Below, in pieces: positions 35,601 through 42,975 of a stretch of 64,000 nucleotides of DNA. How positions within the stretch are numbered: position 1 is the first letter of the stretch; every line of letters begins with the position of its first letter. Source of the DNA: Gemmatales bacterium. GTDB taxonomy: Bacteria; Planctomycetota; Planctomycetia; Gemmatales; HRBIN36. The DNA is taken from positions 1-64,000 of the forward strand of contig JANXCQ010000022.1 of NCBI GenBank assembly GCA_025060195.1, written 5' to 3'. Both the position numbers and the translations under genes were made by a program. The notes below the pieces were generated by a model. It did no database searches, had not been told where the DNA came from, and saw only the letters and a program-made list of their open reading frames with translations.

Positions 35601-35800
35601 TAACGCTCTAACACGGCGTCGGTGAGCAGCGCCATCGCCAACATTCCCACGCTACAGGGAGACGATTCCTCACTAATCGCAAGATAAACCCGCCCCGTGC
35701 ACAGCAACGTGGCCTGGACGTTCCCTTCACGCAATTCCTGGCTAATGCGGCGATGTTCCGCGTCGGGTTCGACAGGATAAATCGCGATTTCCCACAGCAT
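32606..35800 (-). CDS. purL: phosphoribosylformylglycinamidine synthase PurL with N-terminal PurS-like extension
   Basis: This enzyme converts FGAR to FGAM in purine synthesis, using ammonia from PurQ. The 1064 residues are about 300 longer than ordinary small PurL. Residues 1-180 hold two PurS-like ferredoxin-type halves (for example [20 protein letters not shown]). The synthase core follows: [50 protein letters not shown]; then a variable Ser/Pro linker near 640-690, the second half with [16 protein letters not shown] and [11 protein letters not shown], and [15 protein letters not shown]. PurQ must be separate. It lies 24 bp after tyrA. Confidence 0.92.
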   Translation of the reverse strand: [1064 protein letters not shown]

Positions 35801-35824
35801 GGACTGACGTCTGATCGAGCGGTT

Positions 35825-36709
35825 TCAGGTGGTGTTCAGAGAATCGCGGCGCGCTTTTCCCTCCGCCAATAAACGAAAGAGCTTTTCCCTGTCCTCGTGT
35901 TGTAGAGCCTGACGGAATTGTTCTAAGCGGTTTTCCAGTTGTTGCAGTGCGTCGAGCACCGCTTCGCGGTTGTGCAAAAATATAGGCGTCCAAATTTCTG
36001 GCAAGCCAGAGGCAATCCGCGTAGTATCGCGGAACCCCGAAGCAGCAAAGTCGGCCCATTTGCCGGGCAAAATTCCCGCCAAGGCGGACGCCAATAGATG
36101 CGGCAAATGACTGGTCAGGGCTAAGGCTTGATCATGGTCTTCGGGGGCCATCAGCTGAACGCGGGCACCCAGGCCTTCCCAGAACTCCACCAGACGTTCC
36201 GTCGCTTCAGGACAACTCCGAGGCGTCGGCGTAACAATCACCCAACGTCCGACAAAGAGCTGCGCCTGAGCATGTTCGTAGCCGCTCTTTTCAGAGCCGG
36301 CCAAGGGATGACTCCCGACAAAGCGACACTCGGCCGCCGAGAAGGCTTCCGCGCCGCCACTGCTGCGCATCTGCAACCACGACGCTTCCACTTCGGCAAC
36401 GAGACGCGCCTTCGTGCTTCCTACGTCGGTGAGGACGGCATGGGATGGAGCATATCGAAACGCCTGGCACACGTGCTTCGCGATACAATCCACAGGCGTA
36501 CACACGAGCACCAAGTCGGCCTGGCGCACCGCCTCCGCTATTTCCACCGTGGCCTCCGTTACAATTCCCTGCTTCAATACGTCCGATATGGCCTCGGCCC
36601 GACGCACGACGCCAACGACCCGTCGGGCCAAGCCGCGTTGACGCACTGCCAGCCCGAGCGAGCCCCCCAATAACCCCACGCCGATGATCGCCACCGTCTC
36701 GCAGAACAT
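35825..36709 (-). CDS. tyrA: prephenate (or arogenate) dehydrogenase
   Basis: Tyrosine biosynthesis enzyme that oxidatively decarboxylates prephenate or arogenate. The 294 residues begin with the Rossmann loop VAIIGVGLLGGSLGLAVRQ. The catalytic His lies in VGSHPLAGSEKSGYEHA. The C-terminal helical domain (LTSHLPHLLASALAG, ASGFRDTTRIASG) is the family dimerisation part. No ACT or chorismate mutase domain is attached. It is the first gene of tyrA-purL-SDR. Cofactor and substrate preference cannot be read here. Confidence 0.9.
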   Translation of the reverse strand: MFCETVAIIGVGLLGGSLGLAVRQRGLARRVVGVVRRAEAISDVLKQGIVTEATVEIAEAVRQADLVLVCTPVDCIAKHVCQAFRYAPSHAVLTDVGSTKARLVAEVEASWLQMRSSGGAEAFSAAECRFVGSHPLAGSEKSGYEHAQAQLFVGRWVIVTPTPRSCPEATERLVEFWEGLGARVQLMAPEDHDQALALTSHLPHLLASALAGILPGKWADFAASGFRDTTRIASGLPEIWTPIFLHNREAVLDALQQLENRLEQFRQALQHEDREKLFRLLAEGKARRDSLNTT

Positions 36710-36929
36710 ATGCCCCCATTATATTGCCCACAAGGCCCATCGCTCATCGGAGCACCGCCCACCGTGCCTGATAATTCCCCAACCCAAGCAAGCAAGCGCC
36801 TTTGGTTTTCCAATATTCCGCTGCCCTGTTTTGAGACGAAATTACCCGGCCGAGGTGCATTGACAGTTGGCGCCCACACGCTACGATTATTCAGGCCCTG
36901 TATGTGCCGAGAGGCGGACAGCTGGCTGA

Positions 36930-37005
36930 CGGGGTGTAGCTCAGCTTGGTTTAGAGCGCTTGGTTCGGGACCAAGAGGTCGCCGGTTCAAATCCGGCCAC
37001 CCCGA
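36930..37005 (+). tRNA. tRNA-Pro (anticodon CGG)
   Basis: A 76-nt cloverleaf with 7-bp acceptor CGGGGTG/CACCCCG and discriminator A, no encoded CCA. The D arm has TAGCTCAGCTTGGTTTAGAGC. The anticodon stem CTTGG/CCAAG encloses loop TTCGGGA, giving anticodon CGG (Pro). T arm GCCGG-TTCAAAT-CCGGC. The first pair is C-G, as expected of bacterial proline tRNA. Its 3' end overlaps the stop codon region of the transporter gene on the other strand (36987). Confidence 0.95.
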
Positions 37006-38237
37006 TTTTGCTCGCTGGGGTCGTGCTCGATTGGGAACAGGCCCAAACGCCAGCCTGCGGCCAAGAGTAAGCCGACGATCAGCCCCACGGCCACGTTTAG
37101 TGCCAAACAGACAGCGGCCGTAATGAGCATAATGAAGGCGTTGACCCGCTGAGTTTGATCCCGAAAAACCAGAGCCAGTTCCGCCCCCGCAAACGCCAGC
37201 ATCACGCCTAACACACTCTGCGGAAACGCCTGGCACAACGCCATCAGGGAACTGCCAAACGCCACGGCCAGCACCAGCTTCACCGCCCCGAGAAACAGAA
37301 TCGAGCCATTGGTTCGCGCCCCAAAGCGATATTGCCCCGCCAACCCCCCTGCCCCATGACACATAGGCATGCCGCCAAACCAGCACGCCACCAGGTTCAT
37401 CAGCCCCACCGAAACAGCTACTTTCCGCATCGAGATCGGACGATCGGGAAACAAATCTGCTGCTAACACGCATACGGCCAACACCGAGTTGAGCGCCGTC
37501 AAAGGAATCTGCGGCAGCGCTGCTTTCGGAAACGCGGTGACAAAATCTTGCCAAGCGGGCGGCGACCACCTCGGCAAGCTCCCACTCAGCCCAAGCGACC
37601 TCACGAGATCGGGCCGACTGATCAGCGTAAGCACTAGCCCCAAACCAAACAGGAACAATGCCGCCGGCAGCACGCGAGAATGAATCAGTATCAAAGCGAA
37701 GCAGCAGGCAACTATTCCCACCAACCAACCATCCATTGACCCCGCCCAACCGGAACCGCTCACCATACCTATCCCCTTGAGCAGCAAAGAAAGCCCCAAG
37801 GCCAGTTGCAAACCACGCACTACGCTTTTCGGCACGAGCCGATTCAGCCATTCAATCCACCCGCTCAGGCCGAGGAGCAGGATGACAAAACTGACGGTAG
37901 CGCCCGCGGCCAGGATCTGCGGTACAGTGAGACCCTCCGTGAGAGCCACCGCCGCGATCGCTTTCATCGGCTGCACAGCCATCGGAATCGTGAACGTCAA
38001 CCCTGTCAAGACGTTGAAAAGACCCGCGAAAAACAAGGCCGAGGCAAAGTCCAGGCCGTTTTGAGCCGACATGCCGACCAACAAAGGTAAAAACGTTCCC
38101 AAGTCACCTAAGGAACCCGCAATTTCTTGGCGATTAAGCCGGGCATAGCGCAACGCCCCCCACAGCGGCCAACTACTCGGCGCGGTTTCCGTTGGAGTAA
38201 TGGGCTGGTTCGTCTCTATCGTGCGATTCATCCCCAA
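36987..38237 (-). CDS. MOT1-family molybdate/sulfate transporter
   Basis: A 416-residue membrane protein of about ten helices in the SulP-related MOT1 group, known for high-affinity molybdate uptake in plants and algae and also found in bacteria. Two family signatures are visible: AGSLGDLGTFLPLLVGM in the first half and GGMPMCHGAGGLAGQYRFGART in the second, with AVQPMKAIAAVALTEGL between. There is no STAS domain. The last residues (NRGGRI) are coded antisense to the tRNA-Pro acceptor and T arms. Molybdate is the likely substrate, supported by the carrier-like and xdhC genes in the window; sulfate is possible. Confidence 0.85.
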   Translation of the reverse strand: MGMNRTIETNQPITPTETAPSSWPLWGALRYARLNRQEIAGSLGDLGTFLPLLVGMSAQNGLDFASALFFAGLFNVLTGLTFTIPMAVQPMKAIAAVALTEGLTVPQILAAGATVSFVILLLGLSGWIEWLNRLVPKSVVRGLQLALGLSLLLKGIGMVSGSGWAGSMDGWLVGIVACCFALILIHSRVLPAALFLFGLGLVLTLISRPDLVRSLGLSGSLPRWSPPAWQDFVTAFPKAALPQIPLTALNSVLAVCVLAADLFPDRPISMRKVAVSVGLMNLVACWFGGMPMCHGAGGLAGQYRFGARTNGSILFLGAVKLVLAVAFGSSLMALCQAFPQSVLGVMLAFAGAELALVFRDQTQRVNAFIMLITAAVCLALNVAVGLIVGLLLAAGWRLGLFPIEHDPSEQNRGGRI

Positions 38238-38852
38238 CTCACCACTTTTCTAGTAGCGTATTCCCCGTACTCCGCAGTTTCGATGCGTCCACCTAAATGG
38301 AGGTTCGGTATTACCGAGATAAAGGATGCTCTCCGTTTATGTACGCTATCTGCAGCCCGAGTACCAAAATACCTGCACCTGCCCGAAAGCAAGTTGTACT
38401 ACCTCGAGCCAACGCAGAAACCCCATCATCTTCGAACCGTTACCTTTCCCGATGACAACGATAGGACGCAAAAACTAACCGCGGATGGAGCACATGGCCG
38501 CTAATAGATGCAAAGGAATCTAAAGAGGCTTAGGTTCTAAAGTGGCTCAGGCCCTTGGATCGCCTTGCCAATCGCTATAGCTTAGCGCCGCACAGCAGAA
38601 CATAACATCCCTAGGTCTCAGTCATCCGCCTATAAAAACGCATGATGTTAAGAATAAATACGTCTAAATCCAAACCGGCGATAGCCCTTCTCATAAACTG
38701 CCGTACATCATCAGTTCACTTATGATCGGCCATGCATTCATATTCACATTGTAGGCTGCCGCTCCGTTCCCTAGTTACACGCAAGCTACATCCCGCGAAG
38801 CCCCCAGATGTACAATTAATGCCAATTGGAAACTATGATCGGATTTAGGCCC

Positions 38853-39002
38853 GCGATCCTTCCATACTAACCTAGCAACAGATTACAAGAACGGTGGTGT
38901 GCCGCTGCCCTGTGCTATTCCTCCCGCGCGATCCTTCCATACTAACTTAACCACCGATGGCAAGATTGTTCTGGACAAGTCTAGCGAGGCTCAATATAAG
39001 CC
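38853..39002 (+). repeat. two-copy 75-bp direct repeat
   Basis: Two copies, the first at 38853 and the second at 38928, start with the identical 19-mer GCGATCCTTCCATACTAAC and then diverge (CTAGCAACAGATTAC versus TTAACCACCGATGGC). The period is 75 bp. It leads directly into the 125-bp repeat array. Confidence 0.7.
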
Positions 39003-39007
39003 AGCGA

Positions 39008-39505
39008 GACTTAGTACGTTACCAAGGTGAACGTTTGCCCCGTATCCGGATTCGAGTTTGTCCCATACCAACGAAAGCCACATTTGGTGTATAGACGCAG
39101 AAAGATACACATCGGCTCAGGACAACCGCCAAGATTTAGTATGATACCGTCGGAATGCTCGCTCCCATCCTGTCACGAACCTATGCGACGCTAAGCAAAT
39201 CAGAGGTTATGCAAGTAGACCCAGAAAAATAGAGACCGGATTAAGAAAAGCTTCCTAGATTCATTATGATACTGATTCAAGCGTTTGTTCACATCTTAGC
39301 ACAAGCCTAGGCAACACTAACTAAACCGCAGAGCAGGCACATGGATGCGGAAAAAATATAGAGCGGCTTAGAACAAGCCTTTCCGATTTAGCATAACACC
39401 GATCAGAATGTTTGCTTCCATCTTAGCGCGGGCCTAGGCCATATGACCTAAATCGGACCTTACACTGAGGAATGCGGATTATTCGGAGGCTGTTGTGTGT
39501 TCTCT
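39008..39505 (+). repeat. degenerate tandem array, about four units of 125 bp
   Basis: Units begin at about 39008, 39133, 39258 and 39385 (spacing 125, 125, 127). Each opens with GA(C/T)T-TAGTAT/CATTAT-type sequence (TTAGTACGTTACC, TTAGTATGATACC, TCATTATGATACTG, TTAGCATAACACC). Each then has GTTTG or GCTCG plus CCCATCC/CACATCTTAGC, AACCTATGC/AGCCTAGGC, and, in units 1-3, a GACGCAGAAA/GATGCGGAAA stretch before GGCTTAG/GGATTAAG. Copies are strongly diverged and the fourth decays after 80 bp. There is no coding frame across units. Confidence 0.75.
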
Positions 39506-39722
39506 TCATGCGGCAGAGCAATGCGCCTGCTGAACTAAGAAAAGCAGCGACTAACCTAGGCAACTTAGTTAATGACTTCATTATTTGTGTGGAACGGCTT
39601 GAGCTATAGTGTCTTCGGATGGCAATTAAAGTATCGCGGCCGAAATTATGACAGTCATGAACTATTGACCTAACAGCTACGTCCTTGAGTCATATAAGTG
39701 AAACTTAGTACCTGGATTTACA

Positions 39723-40277
39723 TTAGTGAATTACACGCCGTACGGGTGCTAATAATCCTTCGCGTTCGCTTTGCTCCAGTTCCTTACGGACTTCGCTCAG
39801 GCCGTAGGCGCATAATTCAAACATGGCGCTGAGCCGACGCAATACAGCCGATTCCTGACGATAAGGTTCTTCGTCGAAGGTGCTGGCAATGTAATAGGAG
39901 CGCTTACCTTGTTCGCAGTAATCCACAAAGAAATCTTTGCTATATACGGAGCGGAGACGTTGCAGGGCTTCGGGGAATAGCCCTGTCCAGAAGAGCGTGA
40001 AGTCGCCGATGTGGCGATGAATTTCCCGTCGTGTTAGGCCTTCGGGAGGCAGGTCCTCGGCTAACATGACCATTTCTGCGACTTCCTCGATGGGCCGGCC
40101 GCTGGGCTTGCGTAACCGATAAATGGCGTCCATGCGTAAGAACCGCGTGAGCATGGTGGCGATGTAATCGATCAGCGCGAAATCACCTATGCCGAGCCGC
40201 GCTACAAACGCCTGCTCGGTTACTGCCGTCAGGAACCGCCGTAACGGATGCGCGGGTGGCAAGGGACTACGATACAT
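39723..40277 (-). CDS. conserved-looking hypothetical protein
   Basis: A 184-residue soluble protein, mainly helical, with no signal or membrane segment. It holds LTRREIHRHIGDFTLFWTGLFPEAL and YCEQGKRSYYIAS, which look like structured and probably conserved stretches. Family not recognised. It is the last gene of a long minus-strand run. The ATG at 40277 has no strong ribosome binding site, so the start is not certain. Confidence 0.65.
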   Translation of the reverse strand: MYRSPLPPAHPLRRFLTAVTEQAFVARLGIGDFALIDYIATMLTRFLRMDAIYRLRKPSGRPIEEVAEMVMLAEDLPPEGLTRREIHRHIGDFTLFWTGLFPEALQRLRSVYSKDFFVDYCEQGKRSYYIASTFDEEPYRQESAVLRRLSAMFELCAYGLSEVRKELEQSEREGLLAPVRRVIH

Positions 40278-40550
40278 GGCGACGCCCCGTTCGGACTTTA
40301 CGATTCCCCAGTGTTGGCCATCGTCTTGGCGCTGGGAAAAATGTGGCCAAACATTTGTGCGTTTTTCTGCGTGTCCATGCCATTATTCGCATAATCGTTA
40401 CCAGCGTCAAACTCGCTTCGCGGCTGCTGCGAGCTTCCCAGTGATTTGCGGGCAATTAAGGGCGCCGGCGAACCTAGCGTTGTCTCTTGGGGAAAGCCCG
40501 TTCCTCCTTTGCAGTATGGTTCGAGTTGTGTGGTAGTGCGGTCCATGGCA

Positions 40551-41534
40551 CTAGGGGATGAGCACTTCCACTTTCGCTTTCTTACGCTCTTCGAGTAATA
40601 CGCGGGCCTTGACTTCTTCGACATACACATCGAGTACGATGTCGCGGACCTGCTCGAAGGTGGTTGGTTTGCCGGGCTTGCGGTCGGTTACGGTAATCAG
40701 GTGGCAGCCGAATTCCGTGTGCACGACTTCGCTGATTTCGCCGACCTTGAGTCGGCTGGCTGTGCGAATGAACGGGTCAGTGTCGTTAGTGCGTGGCGGA
40801 AAGTAACCTAGGTCGCCTCCGAGGGCGCTACTGGGGTCTTGGGAGTATTTCTTGGCGGCCTCGGCAAAGGGTAGCCCGTTGGCGATTTCCTGCCGGATCG
40901 CTTGGAGTTGGGTGGCAATTTTCTGCCGGGTCGCATCGTCGGCATTAGGTGGCACGCGCAAGGCGATGTGGCTGGCGCGGATCACCACGCCGTCGAACAT
41001 TTCTTTGTTCGCTTCGTAATATGCCCGCAGATGTTCCTCTTTGATTTGCTGTCGGAGCCATTGGTCCCAGGCCCGCACACGTTCTAAGGCTGCGATTTCC
41101 TGCTTGAGTTTTTCGGGCGAGATACCCGATTCTTTCAGGAAGCCTTCGAGGGTTTGTCCGCGGGCCTGCAAGGCGGTTTGCAGATCGGCCAAGCGTTTCT
41201 GCAAGGTGGCTTCGTCGGGCGCGGGGAAATGCCGGGCGGCGTATTGTTTGATGAGGGCTTCGTCAATCAGCAAGGCGAGCACTTCGCGTTCGAGCAATTT
41301 ACGACGTTCTTCTGTCCAGTTTTGAGGCGGTGGTGGTAACCTCTGAAGCGCTGCTTGTAGGTCGCGCCAGAGGATGGCTTCTCCGTTCACGATGGCTACG
41401 GGTTTATCGCCCGGCGTGGTGCTCGGCTGCTGCGCGACCATTTCTCCCGTAGCGTAGCTGATCAGGGTAAGCAGCGCCAGGAACAGTCTTGCGAGCCCCG
41501 GATTGCTAGATTCCAGTTTTGATAATCGGATCAT
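40551..41534 (-). CDS. peptidyl-prolyl cis-trans isomerase, parvulin type (SurA/PpiC-like)
   Basis: Periplasmic folding factor. The 327 residues have an N-terminal membrane/signal segment (ARLFLALLTLISYATGEMVAQQ) and a SurA-like helical chaperone part (about 40-190, starting VAIVNGEAILWRDL). The parvulin domain follows (about 185-290: IRASHIALRV, FAEAAKKYSQDPSSALGGDLGYFPP, VGEISEVVHTEFGCHLITVTDRKPG). The C-terminal helix is DIVLDVYVEEVKARVLLEERKK. Length and order match PpiC/SurA-like proteins. It follows the E1-like gene by 254 bp and may be transcribed separately. Confidence 0.88.
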   Translation of the reverse strand: MIRLSKLESSNPGLARLFLALLTLISYATGEMVAQQPSTTPGDKPVAIVNGEAILWRDLQAALQRLPPPPQNWTEERRKLLEREVLALLIDEALIKQYAARHFPAPDEATLQKRLADLQTALQARGQTLEGFLKESGISPEKLKQEIAALERVRAWDQWLRQQIKEEHLRAYYEANKEMFDGVVIRASHIALRVPPNADDATRQKIATQLQAIRQEIANGLPFAEAAKKYSQDPSSALGGDLGYFPPRTNDTDPFIRTASRLKVGEISEVVHTEFGCHLITVTDRKPGKPTTFEQVRDIVLDVYVEEVKARVLLEERKKAKVEVLIP

Positions 41535-41788
41535 ACCTGGCCCCTTTTGCCCATGCCTGCGAGCAAGTTCCCCGTTTTTCCTTTTACGATGTGGGCAGTC
41601 TCATGCGACAGTCGGTCGGTGACATAGCCTGTATGTGGCGAAACGCTAGTCCAGTTTTGCGTACGTCGGCGAGGCTTCGTGGTTGTGGTGTAACTGTGTC
41701 AGGACTTGGTCTGCGTGGGCAGCGGCTTGGAATTTGCGGCCCCTTGGGTGACAGGGGTGGTGCTGTGTTACTGCGGGAACTGATGATT

Positions 41789-42895
41789 TCAGTGGCCGAT
41801 GTATTTAGCGTAGAGGGTGCGGGCGCGTTCTACGTCGCTGGTGCCTTTGATGATGGCGCGGCCGTCGGGAAATACTGTGAACTCGTAGCCTTCGACATGG
41901 AACTTGAGCAAGAATTGATTGTATGTGACCTCGCCTAGGCCGCGTAATCGTTGGGCTAATTCGGCGAAGTCGAGGCGAGTGGCGCTGCGCTGGGCCACTT
42001 GTACTGCATTGCGTCCGCACAGGGCCGTGGTGTGTGAACCCATTTTCCCTTCGAGCCAGTCGAACTGCCGACGTTTACAGCAAGGGCAATCCACTTTGTC
42101 TTTGAGTCGGCTGATTTTGAATTGGCGGAGTACGTTGTCCCAAACGTCCACGTAAATGAGATCGCGATTGACGGCTTCGAGGTGGCCTGTGAGGAGTTTG
42201 AGTGCTTCCGCGGCCTGGAAACTGGCGACGATGTGGACTGCCGGTGCGAGTACCCCGGCGGTTTCGCAGGTTGGGGCCATGCCTGGAGGCGGCGCTGATT
42301 CGATGACGCAGCGTAGACAGGGCGTCTCTCCCGGCAGGATTACCATCACTTGGCCATGACTGCCGATACAGCCGCCATAGATCCAAGGTTTGCCGGTATA
42401 GATGGCCGCGTCGTTGATCAGGTAGCGTACTTCAAAGTTGTCTGTGCCATCGAGGATCAGGTCCACGTCGCGGATCAGGTCGAGGATGTTGGTGTGGTCA
42501 ATGTCGGCGACCACGGGTTCGATCTGCACGGTCGAATTGACGCGACGGAGAATGCGGGCTGCGGCTACCGCTTTGGGGAGATTCTCGGCTACGTCTTGCT
42601 CGTCGAAGAGGACTTGCCGTTGGAGATTGTGCAGTTCGATGAAATCGCGGTCGACGATGCGGACGAAACCGACGCCTGCCCGCACCAGGAGGTTAGCCAA
42701 CACCGTTCCCAGCGCCCCGCAACCGCATAAGGTAACGCGGCTGGCCAGCAATTTTCGCTGTCCTGCCTCGCCGATGCCCGGAAACTTCATCTGCCGACTA
42801 TAGCGCTCCAGGCTTATCGGCGTCGCACTCTCGTGGGCAGTCGCAAGGCCGCTGGATGGCTCGTGAGAATGTTCGCTTTGCATAGTTCCGTGCAT
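41789..42895 (-). CDS. ThiF/MoeB-type E1-like adenylyltransferase with C-terminal extension
   Basis: This enzyme adenylates the C-terminal Gly of ubiquitin-like sulfur carriers so sulfur can be added. The 368 residues open with RYSRQMKFPGIGEAGQRKL, then the ATP-binding VTLCGCGALGTVLANLL and DRDFIELHNLQRQVLF. DGTDNFEVRYLINDAA and APTCETAGVLAP (the catalytic-loop Cys) follow. A CPCC metal-site pair lies before residue 280. The last 80 residues form an extra alpha/beta domain ending FTVFPDGRAIIKGTSD and YAKYIG. The likely partner is the MoaD-like carrier at 45161-45433, 2.3 kb upstream on the same strand. Confidence 0.87.
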   Translation of the reverse strand: MHGTMQSEHSHEPSSGLATAHESATPISLERYSRQMKFPGIGEAGQRKLLASRVTLCGCGALGTVLANLLVRAGVGFVRIVDRDFIELHNLQRQVLFDEQDVAENLPKAVAAARILRRVNSTVQIEPVVADIDHTNILDLIRDVDLILDGTDNFEVRYLINDAAIYTGKPWIYGGCIGSHGQVMVILPGETPCLRCVIESAPPPGMAPTCETAGVLAPAVHIVASFQAAEALKLLTGHLEAVNRDLIYVDVWDNVLRQFKISRLKDKVDCPCCKRRQFDWLEGKMGSHTTALCGRNAVQVAQRSATRLDFAELAQRLRGLGEVTYNQFLLKFHVEGYEFTVFPDGRAIIKGTSDVERARTLYAKYIGH

Positions 42896-42975
42896 ACGCC
42901 TCCCGCTGCGGGATTGACACGCATTTATTTTCCCTAATCATACGAACACCCTGACCTGAGTGCCTAGTAAATTGT

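Larger units (their letters stand above)
38238..39722. other. 1.5-kb gene-free region with decayed repeats
   Basis: No frame on either strand looks coding. The composition is AT-richer than neighbouring genes. It contains the 75-bp and 125-bp tandem repeats listed separately, and a CTAACCGCGGATGG element (38475-38488) followed by CACATGG and, about 50 bp on, GGCTTAGG. The same string of landmarks recurs in the third 125-bp unit (39321-39380). It looks like an old expanding and decaying repeat field. Confidence 0.6.

Noticed and set aside
38127-38504. A 125-codon frame at the start of the gene desert
   Set aside because: Partly antisense to the transporter start; sequence is random-looking and ends in repeat DNA.
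38853-39505. CRISPR array considered for the repeat field
   Set aside because: Units of 75 and 125 bp are diverged throughout with no short conserved repeat alternating with unique spacers, and no cas genes are near.
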